This document shows positions 38,629 to 49,660 of a stretch of 64,000 nucleotides of DNA, one piece after another (the first letter of the stretch is position 1; each line of letters opens with the position of its first letter). Below the pieces are notes generated by a model that saw only the letters and a list, made by a program, of their open reading frames with translations, had not been told where the DNA came from and ran no database searches. Source of the stretch: Ruania rhizosphaerae. Lineage in GTDB: Bacteria > Actinomycetota > Actinomycetes > Actinomycetales > Beutenbergiaceae. The position numbers and the translations under genes are program-made. Where the stretch lies: the NCBI RefSeq assembly GCF_009805705.1, contig NZ_VSMB01000008.1, positions 1-64,000 of the forward strand, given 5' to 3'.

Positions 38629-39186
38629 GTGATCGACGAGACCCTCCTCGAGGCCGAGGAGAAGATGGACAAGGCCGTGGATGTCGCGCGCGAAGATCTC
38701 GCAGGCATCCGCACGGGGCGGGCGAACGCCGGGATGTTCGCCAAGATCGAGGTCGACTACTACGGCGCTCCCACGCCGCTGCAGCAGCTCGCCTCCGTCA
38801 CCATCCCCGAGGCGCGCACCGTCCTGATCGGCCCCTACGACAAGAGCGCGATGAGCGCCGTCGAGAAGGCGCTGCGAGAGTCGGACCTGGGCGTCAACCC
38901 CAGCAACGACGGCAACGTCATCCGCGTGGTGCTGCCACAGCTGACCGAGGAGCGGCGCCGCGACTACGTCAAGCTGGCGAAGACGAAGGGTGAGGAGGCG
39001 CGAGTCTCGGTGCGCAACATCCGGCGCCGCGCCAAGGAAGAGCTCGACCGCATCGCCAAGGACGGTGAGGCCGGCGAGGACGAGGTGAATCGTGCCCAGG
39101 GTGAGCTCGATGCCCTCACGAAGAAGCACACCGAGCTGGTCGATTCGCTTCTTGCCGGCAAGGAGAAGGAACTGCTCGAGGTCTGA
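38629..39186 (+). CDS. frr: Ribosome recycling factor
   Basis: The 185-residue tRNA-mimic separates ribosomal subunits after termination together with [35 protein letters not shown] and the C-terminal long helix with [14 protein letters not shown] fit the family along the full length. GTG 38629 is preceded by AAGGAG. Adjacent pyrH and cdsA make a tight operon. Confidence 0.98.
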   Translation: MIDETLLEAEEKMDKAVDVAREDLAGIRTGRANAGMFAKIEVDYYGAPTPLQQLASVTIPEARTVLIGPYDKSAMSAVEKALRESDLGVNPSNDGNVIRVVLPQLTEERRRDYVKLAKTKGEEARVSVRNIRRRAKEELDRIAKDGEAGEDEVNRAQGELDALTKKHTELVDSLLAGKEKELLEV

Positions 39187-39189
39187 CGC

Positions 39190-40251
39190 GTGCCCGACTC
39201 TTCCACGCCCCAGGTGCCGGCGGGCGACCCGCCGGTGCAGACGCGGCGTGCCCTGCGGCGTGCCGAACGAGCCGCCCAGCTCGAGGTCGAACTCGCGGCG
39301 GCGACGTCGGTGCGACGAGCGCGCCGGACGGCACAGACGGGACAGGTGCCGCTGGGCACCGTCGAGCTGCCCGCTACGAGGGTTGCCGATCCCGAACCGC
39401 GGGCCCTGCTCTCCGAGCCGGAGCCGCAGGGGCAGCGGACCTCCCGGGCCGGGCGCAACCTGCCCGTGGCGATCGGGGTGGGGCTCGGCCTGGGAGCAGC
39501 GCTCGTGCTCTCGCTGTTCCTGCGCAAGGAAGTCTTCCTCGGCCTGGCTGTACTCGCCTGCGGGATGGCCCTGCGGGAGCTCGACCAGGCGTTGCGGACC
39601 CGGGATGTGCGGCTGCCGCTGCTGCCGTTGTTCGTCGGTACCATCGGCATGCTCGTCACCGCCTATACCGCCGGCATCGAAGCATTGCTGGTGGCTTTCC
39701 TGCTGACTGCTGGCGGGGTCTTCGTCTGGCGCGTGCTCGACGGTGGCGGAGTGGTGGCGCTGCGGGAGGCGACCACCGGCATCTTCGCCGCCGCCTACAT
39801 CCCGTTCCTGGCCGGCTTCCTCACGATCATGCTCTCGGCCGACGACGGGCCGTGGCGGGTGCTGCTGGTCATCGCCCTGGTCGTGTCCAACGACGTCGGC
39901 GGCTACACGGCGGGCGTACTGTTCGGGCGCCACCCGATGGCGCCCACTGTGAGCCCGAAGAAGTCCTGGGAAGGTGCCGCGGGCTCGCTCGTGCTGGCGG
40001 TCGCCGTCGGCGTGACGATGAGTATGCTCGCACTGGATCTTGCCTGGTGGGCCGGGGTGATCCTCGCGATCGGTGCCGTGGCGGGCGCCACCATGGGCGA
40101 TCTGGCGGAATCGCTGCTCAAACGTGATCTCGGCGTCAAGGACATGGGTACCCTCCTGCCCGGTCACGGAGGAGTCCTGGACCGTGTGGACTCGATCTTG
40201 CTCGCCAGTCCGGTTGTCTTCGCGGTGCTGCTCGTGCTCGCGCCCACCTGA
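39190..40251 (+). CDS. cdsA: Phosphatidate cytidylyltransferase
   Basis: A 353-residue membrane enzyme making CDP-diacylglycerol from CTP and phosphatidic acid, the branch point to all phospholipids. About 90 charged N-terminal residues precede about eight helices; the signature is [20 protein letters not shown] followed by [17 protein letters not shown], with [10 protein letters not shown] before it. The N-terminal extension is longer than in E. coli but usual in actinobacteria. GTG 39190 lies three bases after the frr stop. Confidence 0.95.
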   Translation: MPDSSTPQVPAGDPPVQTRRALRRAERAAQLEVELAAATSVRRARRTAQTGQVPLGTVELPATRVADPEPRALLSEPEPQGQRTSRAGRNLPVAIGVGLGLGAALVLSLFLRKEVFLGLAVLACGMALRELDQALRTRDVRLPLLPLFVGTIGMLVTAYTAGIEALLVAFLLTAGGVFVWRVLDGGGVVALREATTGIFAAAYIPFLAGFLTIMLSADDGPWRVLLVIALVVSNDVGGYTAGVLFGRHPMAPTVSPKKSWEGAAGSLVLAVAVGVTMSMLALDLAWWAGVILAIGAVAGATMGDLAESLLKRDLGVKDMGTLLPGHGGVLDRVDSILLASPVVFAVLLVLAPT

Positions 40252-40297
40252 GCGGTGCGTGACCACCGCGGTTCGCCCTCTGGGAGAATGGAACACC

Positions 40298-41455
40298 ATG
40301 ACGTCGCAACCCCAGGTCCTTCCGCACCATGATCGTGGTGCCGGTGATCGCCCGCAACTCTCCTTCGCCATTCCTCGCCGTGGTAAGCCGCCCCGCCACC
40401 TCGCCGACCTGAGCCTCGCCGAGCGCTCGGAGGTGCTGCGTGAGGCCGGGCTGCCCGCTTACCGTGCCAAGCAGCTCTCGACCCACTATTTCGCCCGCCT
40501 CACCCGCGATCCCGAGGCGATGACCGATATCCCCGCCGACCAGCGTCATGAGCTGGCCGAGCTGCTGCTCCCGGAGCTGCTCACCGAGCACCGCCGGTTG
40601 GAGGCTGACGGCGGAACCACTGTCAAGATGCTGTGGAACCTCTTCGACGGGGTCAAGGTCGAGTCGGTGCTCATGGGGTACACCGGCCGTACTCCCCGTG
40701 CCACCCTGTGCGTGTCCAGCCAGGCCGGGTGCGGGATGGCCTGCCCGTTCTGCGCCACCGGGCAGCAGGGCCTGACGCGCAACCTGTCCACTGCCGAGAT
40801 CATCGAGCAGGTGCGCGCGGCCGCTGTCAGCTGTCGTGACGGCGAGGTGCCCGGGGTCGAACGTCTTTCCAACATCGTCTTCATGGGGATGGGCGAGCCG
40901 CTGGCCAACTACAAGGCGGTGATCGCCGCCGTGCAGCGGATGGTCGAGCCTGCACCTGAGGGGCTCGGGCTCTCCGCCCGCCACATCACCGTCTCCACCG
41001 TCGGTCTGGTTCCGGCGATCCGCAAGCTCACGGATCTCGCCATTCCCGTCACGCTCGCACTCTCGCTGCACGCCCCCGATGATGAGCTGCGCTCCCAGCT
41101 CGTCCCGATCAACACCCGCTGGTCCGTCGGTGAGGCGCTCGACGCCGCGAAGGAGTACTTCGACGCCACCGGCCGGCGGGTGAGTATCGAGTACGCCCTG
41201 ATCAAGGACATGAACGACCACGCCTGGCGTGCGGACCTGCTCGCCTCCGAGCTGTTGCGCCGTGGCCGCGGGTGGGTGCACGTCAACCCGATCCCGCTCA
41301 ATCCCACCCCGGGTTCGATCTGGACGGCGAGCGAGAAGCACGTCGAGGACGAGTTCGTGGCACGCTTGCGCTCGGCGGGGATCCCGGCGACAGTCCGGGA
41401 CACCCGCGGCAGCGACATCGACGGCGCATGCGGTCAGCTCGCCGCCCAGGACTGA
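40298..41455 (+). CDS. rlmN: 23S rRNA (adenine-C2)-methyltransferase RlmN
   Basis: A 385-residue radical SAM enzyme methylating A2503 of 23S rRNA and A37 of tRNAs. [18 protein letters not shown] carries the CxxxCxxC cluster ligands (Cys145, 149, 152); [13 protein letters not shown] and [10 protein letters not shown] are family motifs; the near-C-terminal [12 protein letters not shown] has the methyl-accepting Cys. GGGAG lies upstream of the ATG. DivIVA-domain protein and dxr follow in the usual actinobacterial order. Confidence 0.96.
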   Translation: MTSQPQVLPHHDRGAGDRPQLSFAIPRRGKPPRHLADLSLAERSEVLREAGLPAYRAKQLSTHYFARLTRDPEAMTDIPADQRHELAELLLPELLTEHRRLEADGGTTVKMLWNLFDGVKVESVLMGYTGRTPRATLCVSSQAGCGMACPFCATGQQGLTRNLSTAEIIEQVRAAAVSCRDGEVPGVERLSNIVFMGMGEPLANYKAVIAAVQRMVEPAPEGLGLSARHITVSTVGLVPAIRKLTDLAIPVTLALSLHAPDDELRSQLVPINTRWSVGEALDAAKEYFDATGRRVSIEYALIKDMNDHAWRADLLASELLRRGRGWVHVNPIPLNPTPGSIWTASEKHVEDEFVARLRSAGIPATVRDTRGSDIDGACGQLAAQD

Positions 41456-41480
41456 CCGCGTTCGGCAGAGAGGACACGCG

Positions 41481-42029
41481 ATGGAGGGGCTGTTCCCGAC
41501 CGTCAAAGGCTGGGCCAACGGCTACGACCAGGACGAGGTCGAGGAGTTCTTTGCCGATGCCCGGGCCGCCTACGAGGGGGCCGAGAGTGCAGCGATGTCG
41601 GCTGAGGACGTGCGCCGGGTGGCGTTCGATCTTGTGCGTGGCGGCTACGAACCGGCCGCAGTCGATGCAGCCCTCGACCGGCTCGAGGGGGCGTTCGTGC
41701 AGCGAGCCCGGGCCGACTTCATCGCCGTGCACGGTCAGGAAGCCTGGATGGAACAGGTGGCCGAACGTGCGACCACGCTCTACCCACGCCTCGTCCGGCC
41801 CGCGGGCGAACGATTCGCGCCGCCGGAGCGGGGCCGAGGGTACGCAGCGGCCGCTGTCGATGAATTGATGGACCGGCTCGTCGGGTACTTCGACACCGGG
41901 CACACGCTCAGCGCGGCCGAGCTGCGTCATGCGAGTTTTCCTCGTGCCGGTCGCTCACGCGCCTATGCCGAAGGTCCGGTGGATGCCTTCCTCGACCGTG
42001 CCGTCGACGTCCTCCTGGCTGTTGAATGA
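41481..42029 (+). CDS. DivIVA domain-containing protein
   Basis: A 182-residue soluble protein with repeated short DivIVA-type elements: a start [20 protein letters not shown], then [34 protein letters not shown] and [16 protein letters not shown], each the hydrophobic-Gly-Tyr ... V-D/E-F-L pattern. It lacks the long coiled coil of true DivIVA/Wag31, so it is not the polar growth organiser. It overlaps dxr by ATGA, and this placement between rlmN and dxr is common in actinobacteria. Function unknown. Confidence 0.82.
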   Translation: MEGLFPTVKGWANGYDQDEVEEFFADARAAYEGAESAAMSAEDVRRVAFDLVRGGYEPAAVDAALDRLEGAFVQRARADFIAVHGQEAWMEQVAERATTLYPRLVRPAGERFAPPERGRGYAAAAVDELMDRLVGYFDTGHTLSAAELRHASFPRAGRSRAYAEGPVDAFLDRAVDVLLAVE

Positions 42030-43204
42030 GCACCCGGACCGTCACCATCCTCGGCTCGACCGGTTCCATCGGAACCCAGGCGATCGAGGTGATCCGGGCC
42101 CGTCCTGAGCAGTTCCGCGTGCGCGGCCTCGCGGCTGGCGGCCGGGATCTGCCGCTGCTCGCACGTCAGGCCGTCGAGTTGGACGTGGAGCACGTCGTCG
42201 TCGCCGACGAGAGCCGGTCGCGGCAGCTCCGGGACGAACTCGTCGCGGCAGCCGGGGCGGCAGGACGAACCGGACGTCTCCCGCAGATCGCCGCCGGTGC
42301 GGAGGCCGTCACAGAGCTGGCAGGCGTTCGTGTGGACGTCGTGCTCAACGGGATCACCGGCAGTATCGGCCTGCGCCCCACCCTGGCGGCTCTGCGTGCC
42401 GGATCGACGCTCGCGTTGGCCAACAAGGAGTCGCTGATCGTCGGCGGCCCGCTGGTGCAGGCCGAGGCGCGACCTGGCCAGATCGTCCCTGTCGACTCCG
42501 AGCACAGCGCCATCGCCCAATGCCTGCGCGGTGGGCGCGCCGCGGAGGTGCGACGGCTGGTCCTGACCGCCAGCGGCGGACCGTTCCGCGGCCGCAGCCG
42601 CCGCGAGCTGGAGCACGTGACACCGCAGGAGGCACTGCGCCACCCCAACTTCGCGATGGGGACGGTGATCACCACCAACTCGGCCACGCTCGTGAACAAG
42701 GGCCTGGAGGTCATCGAGGCGCACCTGCTGTTCGGGGTGCCCTTCGATGCGATCGACGTCGTGGTCCACCCGCAGCAGCAGATCCATTCGATGGTCGAGT
42801 TCCATGATGGGTCGACCATCGCCCAGCTGGGGCCGCCGCGCATGCTGGTGCCGATCGCCCTGGGCCTGTCCTGGCCGGATCGACTCGTCGATGTGGACAC
42901 CCCCTGTGACTGGACGACGGCGAGCACCTGGGAGTTCGGTCCGTTGGACGAGGAGGCCTTCCCGGCGGTGCGGCTGGCGCAGCAGGTGGGACGTGCTGGG
43001 GGAACGTATCCGGCGGTGTACAACGCGGCGAACGAGGAGGCGGTCGCCGCCTTCCACGGTGGCGCCCTCAGCTTTCCCGGCATCGTCGAGCTGGTGGCGC
43101 GAGTCGTGGAGGAACACCGCGGTGGTCCCGCCCGGGACGTCGAGGACGTCCTTGCCGCCGACTCCTGGGCGCGTGAGCGGGCACGGGCCGTCCTGAGCGC
43201 CTGA
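42026..43204 (+). CDS. dxr: 1-deoxy-D-xylulose-5-phosphate reductoisomerase
   Basis: A 392-residue NADPH enzyme converting DXP to methylerythritol phosphate, the committed step of the MEP isoprenoid pathway and target of fosmidomycin. [16 protein letters not shown] is the nucleotide-binding loop; [14 protein letters not shown] supplies metal ligands; [15 protein letters not shown] and HPNFAMG form the active-site lid. ATG 42026 overlaps the previous gene by 4 bp. ispG, a later pathway gene, lies 1.5 kb downstream past rseP. Confidence 0.97.
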   Translation: MSTRTVTILGSTGSIGTQAIEVIRARPEQFRVRGLAAGGRDLPLLARQAVELDVEHVVVADESRSRQLRDELVAAAGAAGRTGRLPQIAAGAEAVTELAGVRVDVVLNGITGSIGLRPTLAALRAGSTLALANKESLIVGGPLVQAEARPGQIVPVDSEHSAIAQCLRGGRAAEVRRLVLTASGGPFRGRSRRELEHVTPQEALRHPNFAMGTVITTNSATLVNKGLEVIEAHLLFGVPFDAIDVVVHPQQQIHSMVEFHDGSTIAQLGPPRMLVPIALGLSWPDRLVDVDTPCDWTTASTWEFGPLDEEAFPAVRLAQQVGRAGGTYPAVYNAANEEAVAAFHGGALSFPGIVELVARVVEEHRGGPARDVEDVLAADSWARERARAVLSA

Positions 43205-43244
43205 TCCGTGCGGGGACACCAGGTCCGCGACGTACCCTGAGGGC

Positions 43245-44603
43245 ATGGACTTCTGGTGGGGCGTGCTCATCATCGCGATCGGGTTGATCCTCTCGATCGC
43301 CCTGCACGAGATCGGGCACCTGGTCCCGGCGAAGCTGTTCAAGGTCCGCGTGACCCAGTACTTCGTCGGTTTCGGCCGGACGTTGTGGTCGACGCGTCGC
43401 GGCGGAACCGAGTACGGAGTCAAGATGCTCCCGCTCGGCGGCTACGTGCGCATGGTGGGTATGTTCCCGCCGGCCGGGGTGCAGGAGGGTGAGCAGCTCA
43501 GCGAGGACGCCCGCTACGAGGCGCGACAGCGCCGGACCGGGCTGCGTGGGGTGATCACCGGCATCGTGGAGGAGACCCGAGCCGCGAGCACCGACGAGAT
43601 CGCTTCTGAGATCCGCCCCGGGGACGGCCGGCTCGCGTTCTACCAGCTCACGATGCCGCGCAAGCTGGTCGTCATGGCTGGTGGACCGCTCATGAACCTG
43701 CTCATCGCCGTGGTCCTGTTCGCCGTGGTCCTCAGCGGCTTCGGCGTCCCGACTGCGAGCAACCAACTCGCGTCGGTCTCGTCGTGCGTGTTGCCCGCAG
43801 GTGAGGATCGCGAGTGCACCGATGCCGACCCGGTGGCGCCCGCTGCGCAGGCGGGTCTGCAGCCGGGGGACCGGGTGGTCTCCTGGGCTGGCACGCCGAT
43901 CGCCGACTGGGAGGATCTGACGGACGCGATCGACGCCACCGGCACCCGCACGGTGGAGGTCGTCGTCGAACGCGATGAGAACCGGTTGCCGCTGACCCTG
44001 ACTCCCACTCTCACCGAACGCCCAGTGGTCGAGGACGGCGCGTACGTCACCGATGCCGAGGGTGAGCAGCTGTACACCGAGCAGCCGTTCGTCGGGGTCG
44101 GAGCCGGGCGGGAACTGGTGCCGCAGCCCGTCACGGCCGTGCCGGGGCACGTGTGGCAGGTCTTCACCGGCACTGTCGAGATCGTGCTCACGCTACCCCA
44201 GCGGCTCGTCTCGATCGCCCAGTCCACCCTCGGTGGGGCCGAGCGCGACCCCGGTGTGGTCGGCATCGTGGGAGTGGGGCGCCTCGGAGGCGAGGTCACC
44301 TCCACCGATCTCCTGACCACTCCGGAACGCGGTGCCGTGCTGCTGGAGATCCTCGCCTCGCTGAACATGGCACTGTTCGTGTTCAACCTGGTGCCCTTGC
44401 TCCCGCTGGACGGCGGGCACATCGCGGGTGCGCTGTTCGAGTCGGCGCGACGCCGTCTCGCCCAGCTCACCGGCCGAGCCGACCCTGGCCCGGCAGATAC
44501 AGCGAAGCTCATGCCGATCACCTATGTCGTCGTCGTCCTGCTGGCGGGTATGAGCGTCATGCTCGCGATCGCCGACATCGTGAACCCGATCCAGTTCTTC
44601 TGA
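43245..44603 (+). CDS. rseP: Site-2 membrane metalloprotease (RseP/Rip1-like, M50)
   Basis: A 452-residue intramembrane zinc protease. LHEIGHLVPAK (His21, Glu22, His25) is the active-site motif in the first helix; a PDZ domain with AAQAGLQPGDRVVSW sits in the middle; NLVPLLPLDGGHIAG near residue 381 supplies the Asp ligand. Relatives cut anti-sigma factors and other membrane proteins (Rip1 in mycobacteria). TACCCT (43233-43238) precedes the ATG by six bases without a ribosome site, suggesting leaderless mRNA. The dxr-rseP-ispG order is conserved in actinobacteria. Confidence 0.95.
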   Translation: MDFWWGVLIIAIGLILSIALHEIGHLVPAKLFKVRVTQYFVGFGRTLWSTRRGGTEYGVKMLPLGGYVRMVGMFPPAGVQEGEQLSEDARYEARQRRTGLRGVITGIVEETRAASTDEIASEIRPGDGRLAFYQLTMPRKLVVMAGGPLMNLLIAVVLFAVVLSGFGVPTASNQLASVSSCVLPAGEDRECTDADPVAPAAQAGLQPGDRVVSWAGTPIADWEDLTDAIDATGTRTVEVVVERDENRLPLTLTPTLTERPVVEDGAYVTDAEGEQLYTEQPFVGVGAGRELVPQPVTAVPGHVWQVFTGTVEIVLTLPQRLVSIAQSTLGGAERDPGVVGIVGVGRLGGEVTSTDLLTTPERGAVLLEILASLNMALFVFNLVPLLPLDGGHIAGALFESARRRLAQLTGRADPGPADTAKLMPITYVVVVLLAGMSVMLAIADIVNPIQFF

Positions 44604-44708
44604 GAGGTTCGGCGAGGAGGGGTGCCGTTCGCGTGCGGCATGAACTCGCGGACCCACCTGGCAGCTCCGGGGGAGCGAACCACATCCCGTCAGTGTGATA
44701 CTGGGGGA

Positions 44709-45872
44709 GTGAGTGTTCCGATCAGCCTGGGCATGCCCGCCGTCAAGGAAACCCCTCCGGTGCTGGCGCCGCGACGCAAGACCCGCAAGATCAAGGTCGG
44801 TGCGGTCGAGGTCGGCGGTGACGCACCGATCTCGGTGCAGTCGATGACCACGACCCCGACCACCGACATCAACGCCACGCTGCAGCAGATCGCTGAGCTG
44901 ACCGCCTCCGGGTGCGACATCGTCCGGGTGGCCGTCCCCACTGCCGATGATGCCGCTGCGTTGCCGATCATCGCCAAGAAGTCGCAGATCCCGGTGATCG
45001 CCGACATCCACTTCCAGCCGAAGTACGTCTTTGCCGCGATCGACGCCGGCTGCGCCGCGGTCCGGGTCAACCCGGGCAACATCCGCAAGTTCGACGACCA
45101 GGTCGCCGAGATCGCGAAGGCTGCCTCCGACGCCGGGGTCTCGCTGCGGATCGGCGTCAACGCCGGCTCGCTCGACAAGCGTCTGCTCGCCAAGTACGGC
45201 AAGCCGACGCCCGAGGCGCTGGTCGAGTCCGCCGTCTGGGAAGCGTCGCTGTTCGAGGAGCACGACTTCCACGACTTCAAGATCTCCGTCAAGCACAACG
45301 ATCCCGTCGTGATGGTGCGTGCCTACGAGTTGCTCTCCGAGCGTGGCGACTGGCCACTGCACCTCGGGGTCACCGAGGCGGGTCCGGCTTTTCAGGGCAC
45401 CATCAAGTCGGCGACCGCGTTCGGCGCACTGCTCAGCCAGGGCATCGGGGACACGATCCGGGTCTCCCTGTCCGCCCCGCCCGCCGAGGAGGTCAAGGTC
45501 GGCCTGCAGATCCTGCAGTCGCTCAACCTGCGCGAGCGTAAACTCGAGATCGTCTCCTGCCCCTCCTGCGGGCGGGCCCAGGTGGACGTATACACCCTCG
45601 CCGACGAGGTGACCGCAGGCCTGGAGGGTATGACCGTCCCGCTGCGGGTCGCCGTCATGGGATGCGTGGTGAACGGGCCTGGAGAGGCACGCGAAGCCGA
45701 CCTCGGCGTGGCCTCCGGAAACGGTAAGGGCCAGATCTTCGTCAAGGGTGAGGTCATCAAGACCGTGCCCGAGGACCAGATCGTGGAGACCCTCATCGCC
45801 GAGGCCACCCGGATCGCCGAGTCGATGGACAGTACCGACTCCGACGGTAGCCCGGTCGTCTCCGTCTCCTGA
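44709..45872 (+). CDS. ispG: 4-hydroxy-3-methylbut-2-en-1-yl diphosphate synthase
   Basis: A 387-residue iron-sulfur enzyme of the MEP pathway, reducing methylerythritol cyclodiphosphate to HMBPP. The TIM barrel starts at [16 protein letters not shown]; cluster ligands are in IVSCPSCGR and [12 protein letters not shown] (three Cys and a Glu). The GTG at 44709 yields the usual actinobacterial start ([10 protein letters not shown]). GATACT at 44697-44702 lies six bases before that GTG, so the message is probably leaderless; the gap to rseP is 105 bp. Confidence 0.96.
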   Translation: MSVPISLGMPAVKETPPVLAPRRKTRKIKVGAVEVGGDAPISVQSMTTTPTTDINATLQQIAELTASGCDIVRVAVPTADDAAALPIIAKKSQIPVIADIHFQPKYVFAAIDAGCAAVRVNPGNIRKFDDQVAEIAKAASDAGVSLRIGVNAGSLDKRLLAKYGKPTPEALVESAVWEASLFEEHDFHDFKISVKHNDPVVMVRAYELLSERGDWPLHLGVTEAGPAFQGTIKSATAFGALLSQGIGDTIRVSLSAPPAEEVKVGLQILQSLNLRERKLEIVSCPSCGRAQVDVYTLADEVTAGLEGMTVPLRVAVMGCVVNGPGEAREADLGVASGNGKGQIFVKGEVIKTVPEDQIVETLIAEATRIAESMDSTDSDGSPVVSVS

Positions 45873-45877
45873 TCGTC

Positions 45878-46786
45878 GTGCCCACCTGGCCCCGGCCCCG
45901 TGCAGCCCGGGGCGCCCGCGCGCGTGCCCTGCGGCCCGAGCCCGTCCCCGAACCGCTGGTCACCACCGCGCGCAGTGCCGATGCTGGTGAGCTGCTCCGG
46001 TTCTGCCAGGCGGCCCCGGTCGACGCCGCACTGCTGGGTGAGCATGTGGAGGCGTTGCCGCGGTACATGTTCACTCGCGACCAGCTGTTGTGCGTGCGCA
46101 CGAGCGATGGTCTGGACGGCCTGTGCTGGACGGGCGGGAATGTGGTCCCGTTCCGGGTTGCGCCTCGTGCTGCGCCCCCTCTGGCCGAAGCCATCCGGTC
46201 AGGACGGCGCCGGTATTCCTCCATCGTCGGCCCGGCTGAGGACGTGCTCGCCTTGTGGGACCAGCTGCGCCAGGATGGGGCGGTCCCACGGGAGGTCCGC
46301 GAGAACCAGCCGTCGATGATGATCGATCACGACCCATTGGTGCCGCCCGAACCGAAGGTGCGGGTCTGCACGAGTGCCGACCTGGATGTGCTCATGCCTG
46401 CATGTGTGGCGATGTTCACCGAGGAGGTGGGGTACTCGCCGTTGCAGTCCGGGGGCAGCTATGAGCGCAGGATCAGGTCCCTGGTCGACGGTGGCCGGGC
46501 ATTGGCATGGATCGAGACCACCGAGTCCGGGCCTCAGGTGATCTTCAAGGCCGAGATCGGCACCGTCGCACTCGGTGTGGCTCAGGTCCAGGGGGTGTGG
46601 GTGCACCCCGGGTACCGGGGGCGCGGATTCGCAGCCACGGGTATGGCCGCCGTGGTTGCGCACACGCGCGAGCGGGTGGCGCCGGTGGTCTCCCTGTACG
46701 TCAACTCCTACAACATCAGGGCGCTGGCGGCGTACGACGCCGTCGGATTCCGGCGAGTGGGCACCTACGCGACCGTGCTCTTCTGA
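45878..46786 (+). CDS. GNAT family N-acetyltransferase with DUF4081-like N-terminus
   Basis: A 302-residue protein. The N-terminal half (about 30-140) fits the DUF4081 region linked to GNATs in actinobacteria; the C-terminal GNAT domain has VQGVWVHPGYRGRGFAATGM, the acetyl-CoA loop with R-G-R-G-F-A, and NSYNIRALAAYDAVGFRRVG. Substrate is unknown. GTG 45878 lies five bases after the ispG stop, suggesting cotranscription. It is convergent with a DNA glycosylase gene; 55 bp between them show no strong terminator. Confidence 0.85.
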   Translation: MPTWPRPRAARGARARALRPEPVPEPLVTTARSADAGELLRFCQAAPVDAALLGEHVEALPRYMFTRDQLLCVRTSDGLDGLCWTGGNVVPFRVAPRAAPPLAEAIRSGRRRYSSIVGPAEDVLALWDQLRQDGAVPREVRENQPSMMIDHDPLVPPEPKVRVCTSADLDVLMPACVAMFTEEVGYSPLQSGGSYERRIRSLVDGGRALAWIETTESGPQVIFKAEIGTVALGVAQVQGVWVHPGYRGRGFAATGMAAVVAHTRERVAPVVSLYVNSYNIRALAAYDAVGFRRVGTYATVLF

Positions 46787-46841
46787 TCCGGTCGCGTCAT
46801 GACGGCGGTCGCTGGCAAGGTCGCCCGATGCGGCCGCCACG

Positions 46842-47750
46842 TCAGCGCAACAGTCGCGACATGCGCCGGTCGGCGAGCACCTTTCCCCCGGTCTGGCAGG
46901 TGGCGCAGTACTGCAGCGAGGAGTCGGCGAACGAGACTTCGCGCACCACATCACCGCAGACCGGGCACTCGTGTCCGGCCCTGCCGTGCACCCGCATCCC
47001 GGCCCGCTTGGCATCCTTGAGCTCAGCGGCGGGTTTGCCTGCCGCGGCAGCGAGGGCTTCGGCGAGCACGGCCTGCATCGTCGCATGCAGGTCGCTGACT
47101 TCCTCCGGTGTCAACGACGTCGTCGGCGCGAACGGGCTCATCCCGGCGGCATGCAGGATCTCGTCGGAGTAGGCGTTTCCGATCCCGGCGATGATGCTCT
47201 GGTCGCGCAGCACCCCCTTGAGCTGCGCCCGTCGCCGGCCGAGCAGCTCGCCGAGGACCGCCGGCGTGAACTCGTCGCTGAGCGGATCAGGGCCCAGGCT
47301 GGCCACCAGCGGCACCTCGCCGGCCCGACGGACCACATGGACGGCGAGGCGCTTGCGGGTCCCGGCCTCGGTCAGGTCGAAGGCGGACCCGTCATCGAGA
47401 ACGACTCGTACCGCGATCGGCGACTTGGGTGAGCGGGGTACCGTAGCGGGCGCCTTCTCCTGCCAGCGCAACCAGCCTGCGCGGGCGAGATGGACGACGA
47501 GCGACAGGGTGCTCTCCTCGCTGTCGCTATCGTCGTCGTCATCGCGATCCTGCCCGGCACGGGTGAGGATGTCGAGCCACTTCCCGTACCGGTCCACCCG
47601 GTCCACGATGCGCCCGACCAGCGCCTGCGGTGGCGGATCGAAGGTCTTGAGGGCTTGGATCCCCGGCACATGGACGGCCGCGACGGTGCGGCCGGTCAAC
47701 CGTTCGGTGAGGTAGGCAGCCAGGCCGGCCACCTCGGGCATCTCGGGCAT
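46842..47750 (-). CDS. Fpg/Nei family DNA glycosylase
   Basis: A 302-residue base-excision repair glycosylase/AP lyase acting on oxidised bases. After Met removal the N-terminal Pro-Glu (MPEMPEV) is the catalytic pair; DRYGKWLDI provides the conserved Lys; IAGIGNAYSDEILHAAGMSP is the H2TH motif; CPVCGDVV ... YCATC is the zinc finger. An acidic insert, DDDDDSDSEE, occurs near residue 70. Subfamily (Fpg or Nei) is unclear. CACACT lies six bases before the ATG. It sits between the GNAT gene and proS on the opposite strand, an apparent insertion in a conserved order. Confidence 0.9.
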   Translation of the reverse strand: MPEMPEVAGLAAYLTERLTGRTVAAVHVPGIQALKTFDPPPQALVGRIVDRVDRYGKWLDILTRAGQDRDDDDDSDSEESTLSLVVHLARAGWLRWQEKAPATVPRSPKSPIAVRVVLDDGSAFDLTEAGTRKRLAVHVVRRAGEVPLVASLGPDPLSDEFTPAVLGELLGRRRAQLKGVLRDQSIIAGIGNAYSDEILHAAGMSPFAPTTSLTPEEVSDLHATMQAVLAEALAAAAGKPAAELKDAKRAGMRVHGRAGHECPVCGDVVREVSFADSSLQYCATCQTGGKVLADRRMSRLLR

Positions 47751-47838
47751 GACTCCAGTGTGGCCTGCCGGGCCCGGACGGGCCAGGCAGGCCGGCCTCC
47801 GGTACCGAACCCCCGGCGCGGGACACTAGACTCGCGGC

Positions 47839-49650
47839 GTGCTGATGCGGATGTCGACCCTGTTCCTGCGGACCCTGCGAGAGGACCCGGCCGATGCCGA
47901 GGTCGCGAGCCACAAACTGCTCGTGCGCGCCGGATACATCCGGCGCGCGGCGCCGGGGATCTACTCCTGGCTCCCGCTGGGCCTGAAGGTGCTCGCCAAG
48001 ATCGAGGCCGTGGTCCGCGAGGAAATGGACGCCATCGGTGCCCAGGAGGTGCACTTCCCGGCCCTCCTGCCGAAGGAACCGTATGAGGCGACCGGCCGCT
48101 GGACCGAGTACGGACCCAATCTGTTCCGCGTGAAGGACCGCAAGGAGGCCGACTACCTGCTGGCGCCCACACACGAGGAGATGTTCACCCTGCTGGTGCG
48201 GGACCTGTACTCCTCGTACAAGGATCTGCCGGCGATCCTGTACCAGGTGCAGACGAAGTACCGCGACGAGGCCCGTCCGAGGGCCGGACTGATCCGCGGC
48301 CGGGAGTTCATCATGAAGGACTCCTACTCCTTCGATATCGACGAGGCCGGCCTGGACGCCTCGTATGCCAAGCACCGCGGGGCCTACCAGCGCATCTTCG
48401 ACCGGCTCGGCCTCGACTACGTGATCGTGGCTGCCGAGGCCGGGGCGATGGGCGGATCGCGCTCAGAGGAGTTCCTGCACCCGTGTGAGATCGGGGAGGA
48501 CACCTTCGTGCGCTCCGCCGGCGGGTACGCCGCCAATGTGGAGGCCGTCGCCACACCCGTCCCTGGCGAGCAGGATGCATCCGGCATCGGGCCGGCGCAC
48601 GTGGAGGACACGCCCGACACGCCCACCATCGACACGCTGGTGGCCGCCGCCAATCAGATCGCGCCGCGGCAGGACCGACCCTGGACGGCGGCCGACACGC
48701 TGAAGAACGTGGTGGTCGCCCTGGTCTCTCCGACCGGGGAGCGCGAGCTTCTGGTGGTGGGCCTGCCCGGCGACCGGCAGGTGGATGCCAAGCGTCTCGA
48801 GGCGGCCGTCTTCCCGGCCGAGGTGGATCAGACCACCGAGGCGGACTTCGCTGCGCACCCGGAGCTGGTGCCCGGCTACATCGGTCCGCAGGTGCTCGGC
48901 CCGAACGGTGCGCCCCGCGAGGAGGATCGGACAGATGGAGCCGGCGGTGCCGTGCGTTATCTGCTCGACCCACGCGTGGTCCCCGGTACGGCTTGGGTCA
49001 CTGGCGCGAACGAACGCGGCAAGCACGTCTTCGACTTGGTGGCCGGCCGCGACTTCACCGCGGACGGGGTGATCGACGTCGCCGAGGTTCGTGCCGGTGA
49101 CGAGGCGCCGGACGGTTCAGGCCCGCTGGAGCTGGCTCGCGGGATCGAGATCGGTCACATCTTCGCCCTCGGGCAGAAGTATGCGAAGGCGCTCGAGCTG
49201 TCGGTGCTCGATCAGAACGGCAAGGCGGTCACGGTGACGATGGGCTCCTACGGTCTCGGAGTGACCCGGGTGCTCGCAGCGATTGCGGAATCGACGAGCG
49301 ACGAGAAGGGGCTGGCCTGGCCGGTACCGGTCGCCCCAGCGCACGTGCACGTGCTCGCCACCGGGAAGGACCCAGCCGTCTTCGAAACCGCCGAGAGACT
49401 CGCGGACGAGCTCGACTCCATGGGGGTGGAGGTTCTCTACGACGACCGCCCGAAGGTATCCGCCGGGGTGAAGTTCGCCGACTCCGAGCTGCTCGGCCTG
49501 CCCTATGCGCTCGTGGTGGGTCGCGGACTGGCCGACGGTGTGGTCGAGGTGCGCCATCGGGCCAGCGGGGATCGCGAGGAACTCCCGCCCGAGCAGGCTG
49601 TGGCACGGCTGCGTGAGCTGCTGACCGGGGCTGGTCTCTCGCTGCGCTGA
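47839..49650 (+). CDS. proS: Prolyl-tRNA synthetase
   Basis: The 603-residue class II synthetase of the long bacterial type. Residues about 1-220 include [38 protein letters not shown] and motif 2 ([20 protein letters not shown]); an editing (INS) domain that hydrolyses Ala-tRNA(Pro) fills about 230-400; motif 3 and the anticodon-binding domain follow. GTG 47839 reproduces the family N-terminus (MLMRMS). TAGACT (47827-47832) is six bases upstream, with no ribosome site, so leaderless translation is likely. Convergent with the lipoprotein gene. Confidence 0.97.
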   Translation: MLMRMSTLFLRTLREDPADAEVASHKLLVRAGYIRRAAPGIYSWLPLGLKVLAKIEAVVREEMDAIGAQEVHFPALLPKEPYEATGRWTEYGPNLFRVKDRKEADYLLAPTHEEMFTLLVRDLYSSYKDLPAILYQVQTKYRDEARPRAGLIRGREFIMKDSYSFDIDEAGLDASYAKHRGAYQRIFDRLGLDYVIVAAEAGAMGGSRSEEFLHPCEIGEDTFVRSAGGYAANVEAVATPVPGEQDASGIGPAHVEDTPDTPTIDTLVAAANQIAPRQDRPWTAADTLKNVVVALVSPTGERELLVVGLPGDRQVDAKRLEAAVFPAEVDQTTEADFAAHPELVPGYIGPQVLGPNGAPREEDRTDGAGGAVRYLLDPRVVPGTAWVTGANERGKHVFDLVAGRDFTADGVIDVAEVRAGDEAPDGSGPLELARGIEIGHIFALGQKYAKALELSVLDQNGKAVTVTMGSYGLGVTRVLAAIAESTSDEKGLAWPVPVAPAHVHVLATGKDPAVFETAERLADELDSMGVEVLYDDRPKVSAGVKFADSELLGLPYALVVGRGLADGVVEVRHRASGDREELPPEQAVARLRELLTGAGLSLR

Positions 49651-49660
49651 TCGGCCGGCC

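Noticed and set aside
38365-40371. 668-codon minus-strand frame over pyrH-cdsA
   Set aside because: Mirrors third-position GC bias of three well-identified genes; no ribosome site or domain.
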